From positions 1-64,000 of the forward strand of contig JBOIDR010000003.1 of assembly GCA_050740695.1 (NCBI GenBank): DNA of 64,000 nt, in the 5' to 3' direction. Positions within the stretch are counted from its first letter, which is position 1. Every line of letters starts with the position of its first letter. The notes under the pieces were generated by a model. The model searched no databases. It had not been told where the DNA came from and saw only the letters and a list, made by a program, of their open reading frames with translations. The DNA comes from JACCXJ01 sp050740695. Lineage in GTDB: Bacteria; Pseudomonadota; Gammaproteobacteria; JACCXJ01. A program made the position numbers and the translations under genes. This document shows, one piece after another, positions 1 to 8,297 of this stretch.

Positions 1-255
1 GTCTATCATTCGCTTATCCCCTCCCCATAGTCACGTGAAGGATTTTGTCCTGAGCCCGTTGCCTTAATTGGGCACGCCGGGTTCTAACGGGGGAGGGGTC
101 CGGGCAACTGGCCCCTCTACCCTCTAATTTAAACTAACCCGCCGAAAACAAGTGACCGATCCGCGGCGCCGATCGGTCGGTTACGACGCGCATCGAGGCC
201 ACGGCAACCGGGACGCCAGACTGGTGCTATACATCTAACCCACCCTGTCAACGAC

Positions 256-1587
256 TCACAGCGTCTTGGCGAAGACCTTGGAGTTACGCTGGTAGTTGTA
301 GAGGTCCTGACGGGCGAGGGGCAGGTCCTCGATGCGCATCTCGCCCATGCCGCGCTCGACGAACCAGTGGGCGGCCTGGGTGCTCAAGACGAAAAGCTTG
401 CAGAGGCCCGCCGCGCGGGCCTCGCGCTCGACGTTCTCGAGCAGCTCGTTGCCGCGGCCGGCGTTGCGGTAATCGGGGTGTACCGCGAGGCAGGCCAGCT
501 CCGCCAGCCCCTCGGCCGCATAGGGATAGAGTGCGGCACAGCCGATGATGGCCTCGTCCCGCAGGAGCACGGTGAAATGCCCGATCTCGCGTTCGAGCTT
601 CTCGCGCGAGCGGCGCACCAGCACCCCCTGGGCCTCGAGAGGCTCGATCAGCTCGAGGATCCCCGCGACGTCATCGATGGTCGCCCGGCGCATGCGGTCG
701 AAGGGTGCGGCGCTCACCAGCGTCCCGATCCCGTCGCGCTCGAAGAGCTCCAGGAGCAGGGCGCCGTCCCGGCGTCGATCGATGAGATGGGCGCGCGCCA
801 CGCCCATGTGGCAACCCTTGATGGCGCACTGTAGCTCGGACAGCCCGAGCCGAGGCGCGCGCATAGTTTTAGACGATGGATCCTGGGCGATCGCGGCCTC
901 GGCCTCTTCCACCGTGAGCTGCCGGATCAATCCGCCGGCCTCGTCCACCACCCCGGCGGCGTCGATGAGAAAGATGAGCTTGCCGGCCCGCAGCGCGATG
1001 GCCGCGGCCGTGGCCACGTCGTCGGCGTCGAGGTTGAAGACCTCCCCGGTCGGCGAGTAACCGAGCGGCGGGAGGAGGACGATCTCGCCCTCTGCGAGCC
1101 GGGACTGGATGCCCTCCCCGTCGATGCGCCGCACCTCTCCGGTGTACTGAAAATCCACCCCGCCCTGGACACCGAGGGGCCGCGCGGTGACGAAGTTCCC
1201 GGACGCGACGCGCAGGCGCGCGTTTGCCATCGGCGAGTTGGCGAGGCCCATAGACAGCAGTGCCTCGATCTCGATGCGCACTACACCAGCGGCCTCTTTG
1301 ACCGCCATGAGGGCCGGCGCCTCCGTGACCCGCAGATCGTTTACGTAGCGGGTCTCGAGACCGGAGGCGCGCAGCCTGGCCTCGATCTGCGGGCGGGTGC
1401 CGTACGCGAGCACGAGCCGGATCCCTAGGCTGTGAAGGAGCGCGATGTCGTGGACGAGGGAAGCGAAGCGTTCGCCCTGAACCGCCTCGCCCCCGAAGCA
1501 GATCACGAAGGTCCGGCCGCGGTGGCCGTGCACATAGGGCGCGACGGCCCGGAACCAGGTGACGAAGGCCTCGGGGCGCGCCGGCAT
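256..1587 (-). CDS. argA: Amino-acid N-acetyltransferase (N-acetylglutamate synthase)
   Basis: This enzyme transfers acetyl from acetyl-CoA to glutamate, the first committed step of arginine biosynthesis, in the cytoplasm. The product is 443 residues, the same length as E. coli ArgA. Residues 1 to about 285 form the amino-acid-kinase-like domain that normally carries arginine feedback control, with VLAYGTRPQIEARL near residue 60. Residues about 295-443 form a GNAT domain with the acetyl-CoA loop signature HPDYRNAGRGNELL. The ATG lies only 3 bp after the argE stop, so the two genes are probably cotranscribed as argE-argA. The reading frame is intact. The two-domain form is typical of gammaproteobacteria. 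Confidence 0.96.
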   Translation of the reverse strand: MPARPEAFVTWFRAVAPYVHGHRGRTFVICFGGEAVQGERFASLVHDIALLHSLGIRLVLAYGTRPQIEARLRASGLETRYVNDLRVTEAPALMAVKEAAGVVRIEIEALLSMGLANSPMANARLRVASGNFVTARPLGVQGGVDFQYTGEVRRIDGEGIQSRLAEGEIVLLPPLGYSPTGEVFNLDADDVATAAAIALRAGKLIFLIDAAGVVDEAGGLIRQLTVEEAEAAIAQDPSSKTMRAPRLGLSELQCAIKGCHMGVARAHLIDRRRDGALLLELFERDGIGTLVSAAPFDRMRRATIDDVAGILELIEPLEAQGVLVRRSREKLEREIGHFTVLLRDEAIIGCAALYPYAAEGLAELACLAVHPDYRNAGRGNELLENVEREARAAGLCKLFVLSTQAAHWFVERGMGEMRIEDLPLARQDLYNYQRNSKVFAKTL

Positions 1588-1590
1588 GTC

Positions 1591-2742
1591 TTACCGACAC
1601 ACGGCCAGGACGATACGCCTGAGCAGCGCCGCCATGGGCGCCAGGCGCTCGGCCGGGAGGTGCTCGTCGGGCTGGTGGGCGGTGGCGATGTCGCCGGGAC
1701 CGAGGACCACGCTGTCCATGCCGAGGGCGTTGAAGAACGGTCCCTCGGTAGCGAAGGCCACCGCACCCGCCGGCGCGCCGCAGATCTCCTCGATGAGCCG
1801 CACGAAGGGCGATGCGCGATCGGTACAGAGCGGCGGCACTCCATCGAACAGGGCGCGCCGCTCGACACCGAGCCCGGTGCCCGCGAGTGCTTCCTCGGCC
1901 CTTCGGATCAGGGTCGTGCGCAGCGTATCGACCTGCATGCCCGGCAGGATGCGCAGGTCGATCTGGACCTCGCATTCCGCGCAGATACGGTTGGGGCTGT
2001 CACCACCCTCGATGCGCCCGAGGTTCAAGGTCGGGACCGCGATCTCGAAGGCCGGGTCGCGGTAGTCTCGCGTGAGCTCGGCGCGCCAGGCGATGAGCGC
2101 GCCCAGGACCCTGTGCATCCCGTCGATGGCGCTGTTGCCGAGGCGCGGATCGCTCGCATGGCCGGAGCGCCCCAGGATCCGCAGCGCTTCCATCAGGACG
2201 CCCTTGTGCAGGCGCACGGGCTGCATGGACGTGGGCTCGCCGATGAGGACGAAGCGCCCGAGACGTTCGCCCGCCTCGAGGAGGGCGCGGGCACCGGCCA
2301 TGGTGCTCTCCTCGTCGGCGGTCGCGACGATGACAAGCGATTTCTTGAGCCGCGTCGGGTCGAGGTGGCGGATGGCCTCGATGACGACCGGAAAGAAGCA
2401 CTTCATATCGGCCACGCCGAGCCCGTACAGCCGCCCGTCGCGTTCGGTGAGCGTGAACGGATCGCTCCGCCACGCGCCTTCGTCGTAGGGAACGGTGTCG
2501 GTGTGGCCGGCGAGCACGAGCCCATCGCTGCCTCTGCCCAGGCGCGCGATGAGGTTGTACTTCCCGGGACGTCCGTAGAGCGGCTGCTGCGCGACCGAAA
2601 AACCGAGGTCCGAAAGCCACGCGCCGAGGACCTCGACCACCCCCTGGTTGCCGCGGTCATGGCGCGCATCGACGCTGCTCATGGAGGGGATGGCCACGAG
2701 CGCGCGCAGCATCTCGATCATCGACGGAGGATTGGCCGGCAC
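1591..2742 (-). CDS. argE: Acetylornithine deacetylase, GTG start
   Basis: This M20-family metal hydrolase converts N-acetylornithine to ornithine and acetate in arginine biosynthesis. The frame stays open upstream to 2916. The GTG at 2742 is preferred because it gives 383 residues, the length of E. coli ArgE. It also aligns VPANPPSMIEMLRAL with the E. coli N-terminus. With this start the metal and catalytic residues fall at the E. coli positions: H80 (AGHTDT), D112 (ADMK), E144/E145 (DEES) and E169 (GEPTS). An ATG at 2721 would lose seven residues. The longer upstream frame overlaps the divergent LolA-like gene and looks non-coding. argA follows 3 bp downstream. Confidence 0.95.
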   Translation of the reverse strand: MPANPPSMIEMLRALVAIPSMSSVDARHDRGNQGVVEVLGAWLSDLGFSVAQQPLYGRPGKYNLIARLGRGSDGLVLAGHTDTVPYDEGAWRSDPFTLTERDGRLYGLGVADMKCFFPVVIEAIRHLDPTRLKKSLVIVATADEESTMAGARALLEAGERLGRFVLIGEPTSMQPVRLHKGVLMEALRILGRSGHASDPRLGNSAIDGMHRVLGALIAWRAELTRDYRDPAFEIAVPTLNLGRIEGGDSPNRICAECEVQIDLRILPGMQVDTLRTTLIRRAEEALAGTGLGVERRALFDGVPPLCTDRASPFVRLIEEICGAPAGAVAFATEGPFFNALGMDSVVLGPGDIATAHQPDEHLPAERLAPMAALLRRIVLAVCR

Positions 2743-2891
2743 GATATCGCCCCGAGGTCTTCGCGGCCCCGACGCCGCTTCCGATTGTACACCGCCGTCG
2801 CGAGATCTCCGGCTTCGCCTGCACGGCCGGGCGATCCGAACGCCGGACCCGCGCAGTTGCCGCACCAGTCCCGGTAGCGGAAAATGCCACC

Positions 2892-3572
2892 ATGCCCGGC
2901 AACGTCCTTCCCACATTCTGGCATCCCCTATTCTGGTTTGCGCTCCTGGCCGGCACCACCGCCCTCGCCTCGCCGCCGCTCTCCACCGAAGACGCCAGGG
3001 CGCTGCGCGCTCGATTTCAAACCCGCCAAGGTGAGACGCTCACCTGGTCGGCGACCTTCGTCCAGACCCTTGCTCTACCCGGACTGCGCGATCCGGTCGT
3101 AAGCCAGGGCACGCTCGCCTATCGCGCGCCGGATCGGATCCGTCTCGATTTCACCAAGCCCGCCGGGGAATTCGTTCTGGTCTTGGGCGATCGGCTCTTC
3201 ATTCAAAAGAGCGGCGCACGGCTCGCCGAGAAATCCCTACGGGAGGACAGCGCCGGCAAGCCGTTCCTCTCGCTGCTCGGTCTTCTGCGCGGCCGGCCGG
3301 CCGAGGAGGAAAGCGACTACACACTAGAGGTCAGGCGCGAGGAAGACCACTACGCCGTCGTCCTCACGCGCAATGCCGACGCCTCCACGCAGATGCCCGC
3401 GCGCATCGCCAACCGCATCGCCGCCGACACCCTCGAGGTGCGCGAGGTCGTCGTCGATCTGCCCAATGGCGGCGTGCTCAGCTACCGTTTCGACGCCATC
3501 ACCCGCAATGGCGCGCTCGACGCCGCGCGTTTTGCCGCCCCGACCGACCCGACCAGCAGGGAGTTGAGATGA
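2892..3572 (+). CDS. LolA-like periplasmic lipoprotein-carrier family protein
   Basis: The protein has 226 residues and a likely Sec signal peptide: a hydrophobic stretch at about residues 10-25 followed by an Ala-x-Ala-Ser cleavage region. The mature part has the LolA/LppX-like pattern of amphipathic beta strands, including TWSATFVQTLALPG, GTLAYRAPDRIRLDF and GEFVLVLGDRLFI. Family members bind a lipid or acyl chain in a half-barrel in the periplasm. It is probably a LolA-related paralogue and not the housekeeping LolA, because the next genes encode an acyl carrier protein and an acyl-transfer-like protein. It is divergent from argE, and the starts are about 150 bp apart. Its 3' end merges into a degenerate tandem repeat. 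Confidence 0.8.
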   Translation: MPGNVLPTFWHPLFWFALLAGTTALASPPLSTEDARALRARFQTRQGETLTWSATFVQTLALPGLRDPVVSQGTLAYRAPDRIRLDFTKPAGEFVLVLGDRLFIQKSGARLAEKSLREDSAGKPFLSLLGLLRGRPAEEESDYTLEVRREEDHYAVVLTRNADASTQMPARIANRIAADTLEVREVVVDLPNGGVLSYRFDAITRNGALDAARFAAPTDPTSRELR

Positions 3573-3626
3573 GCAGAATAGGAGGAGGTTGAGAGATCGG
3601 AATAGGAGTTGAGATGAACGGAATAA
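3560..3626 (+). repeat. Degenerate tandem repeat at the end of the LolA-like gene
   Basis: Three imperfect units of about 22 bp begin near 3560, 3583 and 3605. The first and third share GGAGTTGAGATGA and an AATA ending with two differences. The first unit contains the stop codon of the LolA-like gene. Each unit contains purine-rich, Shine-Dalgarno-like sequence, but no reading frame continues from it. Confidence 0.6.
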
Positions 3627-3699
3627 ACGCGCCATTCCACGCCCGAATCCATCCGGTTCTATTTTTTTTTTCCCATTTCTATTTTCAAACTTTCTATTG

Positions 3700-3948
3700 A
3701 TGGAAGAGACCACGCGGATCGCCACCCGCCTCTTGGGCCACATCCGCAATGACCTGTTGGAAACCGACGAGTCTTTCGACCTCGATTCCGACCTCTTCGC
3801 GGCCGGGTTGGACTCGATGTCGATCATGCAGATCCTCCTTTTCATCGAGGAAGAGTTCTCCGTAAGGCTCCCCGACGGCGCGGTCACTCGCGCCACTTTT
3901 GGCACCGCCCGGCACCTCGCCGAAGCCATCTGCCGGACCCGGGGCTGA
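3700..3948 (+). CDS. Acyl carrier protein
   Basis: This small acidic carrier has 82 residues and the phosphopantetheine attachment motif AGLDSMSIMQ, with the serine at residue 39. It carries acyl or aminoacyl groups as thioesters for partner enzymes. It is not the fatty-acid AcpP, because the motif and acidic helix differ and no fab genes are nearby. The ATG at 3700 is taken as the start; a TTG lies directly before it. No Shine-Dalgarno sequence is visible. The 45 bases upstream are unusually T-rich, with three or four TTCTATT-like units and a T10 run. The genes on both sides suggest that it serves the condensation-like protein and the flavoprotein downstream. Confidence 0.9.
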   Translation: MEETTRIATRLLGHIRNDLLETDESFDLDSDLFAAGLDSMSIMQILLFIEEEFSVRLPDGAVTRATFGTARHLAEAICRTRG

Positions 3949-4030
3949 TGGCCCCGCCTGGGACAGTGGCAGTGGTAGGGGCGCCCTTCGGTAGCCGCCG
4001 GACCCAGGGCTGATGGCCCCGCCCGGGACA
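3932..4030 (+). repeat. Pair of 34-bp direct repeats
   Basis: The segment at 3932-3965 recurs at 3997-4030 with two mismatches. Both copies contain GGCTGATGGCCCCGCC. The first copy holds the acyl-carrier stop codon and the second holds the ATG of the next gene, so a local duplication created or moved this junction. The spacer contains GGTAGGGGCGCCC, a fragment of a dispersed repeat found elsewhere in the window. Confidence 0.75.
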
Positions 4031-5308
4031 AGATCGGTGCCCTTGAGCGGCGCGGACTGGTTCCTCGCCACCGCCGAGCGCATGATGCTCGCCGCCGGCC
4101 AGGGCCAGCACATGGGCCTCACCGTGCTGCGCCTCGGGCCGGGCCTGGACCTGGCCGCGCTCCGCTCCGCCGCCGCCCGACTCGCCGCCGCCAGCCCCAT
4201 CGCCGCCGCATGCCTCTGCAAGGCGATCCTCGGCGTGCCGCGCTGGGTGTGGCGCGCGGACGCGCGCCCCTCTTTTCCGGTGGAGGAACATCACGGGTCA
4301 CTCGACGAGCTATGCGCGCGGCGTTTGAACGAATCGTCGCCGGCCGCCGTGCGCTTCGACGTGCTCGGCGATCGGCACGGCAGCACAGTGCTCCTCTGCT
4401 GGCGGCATCTCCTGCTCGATGCCAAAGGCGTCGAGCTCTTCCTCGCCGAGATCGCGCGTTTGGCGGAAAACGCGGACAGCCCGCCACCGCGCGCCGGTTC
4501 CTGGGGACCGATCACGCCGCGTCCCAAGAGCTGGCGCACCGCGCTCGGCGAGGCGGAGCGATTCAAAGACCACTTTTACGCCCTGGCGCGCACGTCCATC
4601 CGCTCGCTCGGAGACGTGCCGCCCCGGCCCGGCGCGGCGAAGTTCTTCGTCGAGGAATTCAGCGCGGCGGAGACGGCAGAGATCACCGCGCGCGCCATCA
4701 CTGCCACGCACGAGCTTTTCCAGATGGGCTGGTTCCTCGCCGTCGCAATGCGGGCGCACCACGCCGTGCTCTGCCGGCGCGGCGAAGCCGCCGAGTCCTA
4801 CCAAGCCAACTGCCCAGTGCAGGAGCGCAAGCGCGGTGCGCGGCACCCGATCTGGCAAAACCATGTCAGCCAGCTATTTTTCCGGCTCACGCCCGCGGAG
4901 ATCGCCGAGCTCGGCGCGGCAGCGCGCGCCTTGCAGGGGCAGTTCGTCGCGCAGACGCGCGAGCGGCTCGATGTGGCCTTCGCCACCACGTCGCGCTTTC
5001 TGCGCCGTATGCCGGCCGGGCTTTACCTGCGAATGATACGGAATGGTTCGCGCGGCCATCTCACTTCGTTTTTCTTTTCCCACACCGGCGAGTTTCTCCC
5101 CGAGTGTCGCACGTTCTGCGGGGCGCCCATCGCGCACGGCTGGCATGTGCCGTCGGTGTGCCAGCCGCCGGGCACGGGCGTCTTTTTCTCGGAGCGGGAC
5201 GCTCATCTCATCGCGGTCATCTCGTGGCGCGAGGGCGCGCTCACGGCCGGCGAGCTCTGCATCATGCGCACGCGACTGCGCGCCGATCTGCTCGGCAATC
5301 TCTTATAA
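4013..5308 (+). CDS. Condensation-domain-like acyltransferase
   Basis: The protein has 431 residues. It resembles the chloramphenicol-acetyltransferase/NRPS-condensation fold. The segment CWRHLLLDAKG (residues 129-139) corresponds to the HHxxxDG catalytic motif, with the second histidine (H132) and the aspartate (D136) kept and the first histidine replaced by arginine. A later VFFSERD segment fits the second half of the fold. Members of this superfamily transfer acyl groups from carrier proteins to amines or alcohols. The carrier-protein gene directly upstream is the likely partner. The start is uncertain: ATG 4013 lies in a direct repeat, and GTG 4037 or a nearby TTG are alternatives. No adenylation domain is encoded nearby. 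The true substrate is unknown. Confidence 0.75.
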   Translation: MAPPGTRSVPLSGADWFLATAERMMLAAGQGQHMGLTVLRLGPGLDLAALRSAAARLAAASPIAAACLCKAILGVPRWVWRADARPSFPVEEHHGSLDELCARRLNESSPAAVRFDVLGDRHGSTVLLCWRHLLLDAKGVELFLAEIARLAENADSPPPRAGSWGPITPRPKSWRTALGEAERFKDHFYALARTSIRSLGDVPPRPGAAKFFVEEFSAAETAEITARAITATHELFQMGWFLAVAMRAHHAVLCRRGEAAESYQANCPVQERKRGARHPIWQNHVSQLFFRLTPAEIAELGAAARALQGQFVAQTRERLDVAFATTSRFLRRMPAGLYLRMIRNGSRGHLTSFFFSHTGEFLPECRTFCGAPIAHGWHVPSVCQPPGTGVFFSERDAHLIAVISWREGALTAGELCIMRTRLRADLLGNLL

Positions 5309-5321
5309 CACTTGGCAAACC

Positions 5322-6599
5322 ATGAAATGCGACGTGCTGGTCCTCGGTGGTGGCGGCGCGGGTCTCTCTGCGGCGGTGGCGGCGGCGCGCGCCGGGGCGC
5401 ACACCGTGCTGGTCGAGCGTCACGGCGTGCTCGGGGGCATGGCCGTTGCGGCGCTGGTACACTCGATCTGCGGGCTATACCGTTTGCGGAGCGAGCCGGG
5501 CGCGGTAACCGCGCATCGGGGGCTGCCGGGCGAACTGGCCGCGCGCCTCGTGCGTGCCGGCGCCGCGCCGGGGCCGGTGCGCTGCGGCCGGCTCGACGTC
5601 TTGCCGCACTCGCCGGCCGGCTTCGCCGCCGTCGCCGATACGTTGGCCGGAGAATGCCCGGCGCTCGAAACGCGTCTCCACAGCGAGCTCGCCCGGAGCC
5701 ACGGGATCGGCCGTATCGAGGCAGTCGAGGTGTATTGCCGCGGCGCGCGCGTCACCATCGAGCCGGGCGCGGTCGTGGACGCGAGCGGTGACGCCACCCT
5801 CGCCGTGCTCGCCGGTGCCGGCACCGAAGAGGCAAGCGCGACACGACTCCAGCGGCCGGCTTTCATCTTCGCCCTGCACACCGTGGAGGTCGCCGCGCTC
5901 GACGCGGATAGCCGCGTTGGCCTCGCGGCACTGCTCGCCGAAGCCGTCCAGGCCGGCCACATAGAACGCGGCGCGCTCGGCGCACATTTCCGCCCGACCG
6001 GCCGCGGCTCCGAGGTCTATTGCACCGTGGACCTCGCCGGCCCCGAAGATTTCAATCCGACCTCGCCCGTCCATCTGGCTGCGCTGGAGCGAACGGGCCG
6101 CCGCCTCGCCCATTCGCTCACCGCGTTTCTGCGCGCGCACCATCCGGCCTTCGCGCGCGCCGAGATCGCCGCGTTTCCCACGCGCGTGGGGATCCGTGAA
6201 AGCCGCCGCGTGCGCGGCGAAAGCACGATCACCGCCGCGGCCGTGCTGCGCGGTCTGGAAACGCCCGATCGCGTCGCCCTCGGCACCTGGCCGATGGAGT
6301 TACGCGAAAAACCTACCGGCCCCCGCTGGCGTTACCCCGAGGACGATCGCCCGACACAGATCCCCCTCGGTGCGCTCAAGGTCGCCGACGTGAGCAACCT
6401 ATGGACGGCCGGCCGCTGCATCTCCTGCGATCATGAAGCGCAGGCCGCGCTGCGGGTCATCGGCACCTGCCTCGCCACCGGCCAGGCCGCAGGCCTCGCC
6501 GCCGCCTGGCACGTCCGCCACGGCGCGCCTCCCGGCGCGGCGGACGTGCGGGCGCAGATCGAAACCATCCTCGGGCCGGAGGAGGAGCGATCATCGTAG
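5322..6599 (+). CDS. FAD-dependent oxidoreductase (FAD_oxidored type)
   Basis: The start MKCDVLVLGGGGAGLSA gives a textbook N-terminal FAD-binding Rossmann fold (GxGxxG), followed by VLVERHGVLGGMA. The C-terminal NLWTAGRCISCDHEAQAALR and TGQAAGLAAA are typical of the FAD_oxidored family. The product is 425 residues and the ATG is 13 bp after the previous stop. Such flavoproteins oxidise or reduce small molecules, sometimes while these are tethered to a carrier protein. Together with the acyl carrier and the condensation-like protein this suggests a small tailoring pathway on a carrier-bound substrate. That pathway is inferred from gene order only. Confidence 0.85.
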   Translation: MKCDVLVLGGGGAGLSAAVAAARAGAHTVLVERHGVLGGMAVAALVHSICGLYRLRSEPGAVTAHRGLPGELAARLVRAGAAPGPVRCGRLDVLPHSPAGFAAVADTLAGECPALETRLHSELARSHGIGRIEAVEVYCRGARVTIEPGAVVDASGDATLAVLAGAGTEEASATRLQRPAFIFALHTVEVAALDADSRVGLAALLAEAVQAGHIERGALGAHFRPTGRGSEVYCTVDLAGPEDFNPTSPVHLAALERTGRRLAHSLTAFLRAHHPAFARAEIAAFPTRVGIRESRRVRGESTITAAAVLRGLETPDRVALGTWPMELREKPTGPRWRYPEDDRPTQIPLGALKVADVSNLWTAGRCISCDHEAQAALRVIGTCLATGQAAGLAAAWHVRHGAPPGAADVRAQIETILGPEEERSS

Positions 6600-6693
6600 G
6601 CGTGGGCGTCGGGGACGCCGAGGTAGCTTCGGAGCGGCGAGAGACTCCACAACGTGGCACAGGCGTTCCACACACTGTGAATTCCCTATTGTC

Positions 6694-6907
6694 CTACAGT
6701 AATTCACGAAACTCCTCATTGGTCAACCCCACATCCCGTACAATGTTTCCCATTGTAATCGCATTGACCGGATTGTGACGCGGGATCGTTATGACCCGAT
6801 TCCCATCCGTCATGAATGATATGTTTGCCTTGGCGCGCAATCCGGAACCCCGATTTCGCCAGGGCACGAACAGCGTCAAGGTGATTGACGCCGGTCAGCT
6901 TGGGCAC
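6694..6907 (-). pseudogene. hicA: HicA-like toxin, frameshifted
   Basis: From a GTG at 6907 the frame reads PKLTGVNHLDAVRALAKSGF and then RIARQGKHI. The family continuation MTDGNRVITIPRHNPVNAI up to NEEFRELL lies in the next frame and ends at 6694. One extra base near 6815-6820 (an additional C before the ATG of MTDG) would explain the shift. HicA is a small double-stranded-RNA-binding-fold mRNA interferase. The DNA after the shift remains well conserved, so the lesion is recent, or a sequencing error. hicB precedes it by 2 bp, in the same orientation. Confidence 0.85.
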
Positions 6908-6909
6908 GG

Positions 6910-7110
6910 CTATACCTCAACTTCGACTTCCCGCACAACCTTGTCGCGATTCAGCTCTGCGACGACCTCCAGGTATTCTTGGATGGCCTCGGTGATGTTC
7001 TCCAAAGCTTCATCTTCGGTAACTCCCTGAGAATGACAACCCGGGAGCCCGGGTACTGAAACAGCAAACCCTTCGTCAGATTGTTCCAAAACTACTTTGT
7101 ATCTCACCAC
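6910..7110 (-). CDS. hicB: HicB-like antitoxin
   Basis: The protein has 66 residues and shows the short HicB/UPF0150 fold: MVRYKVVLEQSDEGFAVSVP, then GLPGCHSQGVTEDEALENI and a C-terminal helix. It should neutralise the HicA toxin encoded 2 bp downstream, but HicA is frameshifted here, so the antitoxin may now be orphaned. It is intact. This short form lacks an added DNA-binding domain. Confidence 0.9.
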   Translation of the reverse strand: MVRYKVVLEQSDEGFAVSVPGLPGCHSQGVTEDEALENITEAIQEYLEVVAELNRDKVVREVEVEV

Positions 7111-7130
7111 CGTACCCCTCCACGTTTACA

Positions 7131-7669
7131 TTACGAATAGCCTCGACAATTCCCCAGTGCCAACGCAAAAGCTGAGATCGTGGGGTGGGCAAGTCTTTTT
7201 GCTTGCCCACCGATTTTGCCGGTTCTGCCCCAGCGCCTCGGGTGCGTACCACCCGGGTCGCTTGTGAAGAACATACGCCAGGGCAACCACCTGATCCAGG
7301 GTGTACCTGCCGTCCTCAAAACCAAATATGTCGCGGAGCTTTCCTAGAACTGCCGTGGGCGCAACCTAGGCGCCACTCCTTGATCTGGCGCTTGAAGACA
7401 TCGCCTAGTCCCCCGATGAGGCGTTCGCGTTCCTGGAGCCACCCGAAGAGTCGATAATATTGCTTGTGAGTAACCTTTTGCGTGTAAATGAACGTCATGT
7501 GGCAATCTTGAAGGAACCAAGCTCGTACAGGGACTCTCACCCTGCAAGATGCGCCGAGCTTTTCCCAGCGCGACAACGCCCGAATCAGTTGCCGGGCCGG
7601 CCATGTGACCTTATAAACCATGGCCAGCCAGAATGCCGACCCGGTCAACTGCATCTGTTCGTTAGGCCC
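7131..7669. other. Region without a confident gene
   Basis: No intact gene is convincing here. On the minus strand two out-of-phase stretches look protein-like: one reads IYTQKVTHKQYYRLFGWLQE (about 7430-7500), and another reads LRDIFGFEDGRYTLDQVVAL then AYVLHKRPGWYAPEALGQN (about 7220-7340). They could be the broken remains of one gene, in keeping with the damaged genes on both sides. I do not recognise a family. Confidence 0.4.
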
Positions 7670-8297
7670 CTACAACTTTTCCTCGAATCGAGCTGCCTCC
7701 CCTTTGTTTTTCTCCGTTATTGCCCGCCTGTCCCTCGCCATCTTCAGGAACGCATTGATAAGCTCCGCCGTTGCCCGGGCGTCGCCCAGGGCGGAGTGGC
7801 GGCGGTTTCGGCCGAAGGCGATCTGGAAGTAGCCGAACAACTCGTCAGACTTGGCGACGCCGCTGGGCAGATCGCCCGACAAAATGAAGAATAAGCCCAA
7901 CGCGGCCGTGTCCAGGAGCCGATGGGAATAAAAGGCAGGGTAGTTCACCCCGGCCAGGCGATAGAGTCGTTTCAAGAACGCCACATCGAAAGCGACGTTG
8001 TGACCGGCGAGCAACACCTCGCCCTTGTCCAGTCGAGAAAAGTGCGTGCGCACAAAGCATTCGAATTCTTCAACGGCCTTGCAGGCCGAGAGGCCGTGCG
8101 CTTGCAACCAGGTCGGCTCAATTCCATGAATGGCGATCGAGTCAGGGTGAATCTGAGGCTCCGGCTCGTTCACAAAGATTTGCGTGTCCGCAACGAGTTC
8201 GCCCTCGCGCCACACGACGGCGGCCAAGCTCAGGAGGCTGTCCCGGTCAGGATCGAGCCCGCCCGTTTCAGTGTCGATGACGATGAAGTGTATTCAT
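7670..8297 (-). pseudogene. DEDDh 3'-5' exonuclease (DnaQ-like), frameshifted at the N-terminus
   Basis: The frame ending at 7670 holds all three exonuclease motifs: FIVIDTETGGLDPD (Exo I), LLAGHNVAFDVAFLKRL (Exo II) and HSALGDARATAELI (Exo III with the catalytic histidine). The natural start is the ATG at 8297. It overlaps the stop of the upstream gene as ATGA, but it is one base out of phase: MNT is followed by one extra base before FIVIDTE. A TTG at 8227 is the only usable in-frame start and would remove the first catalytic aspartate. The gene is therefore inactivated, or carries a sequencing error. Its function would be processive DNA or RNA trimming. Confidence 0.85.

Noticed and set aside
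1432..2877. Long plus-strand frame of 481 codons over argE
   Set aside because: It is the antisense shadow of argE, has no ribosome binding site, and has a His/Arg/Gly-rich composition typical of GC-rich shadows.
2743..2916. N-terminal extension of ArgE
   Set aside because: Residue numbering of the metal ligands agrees exactly with E. coli when GTG 2742 is used. The extension is Arg-rich and overlaps the divergent gene.
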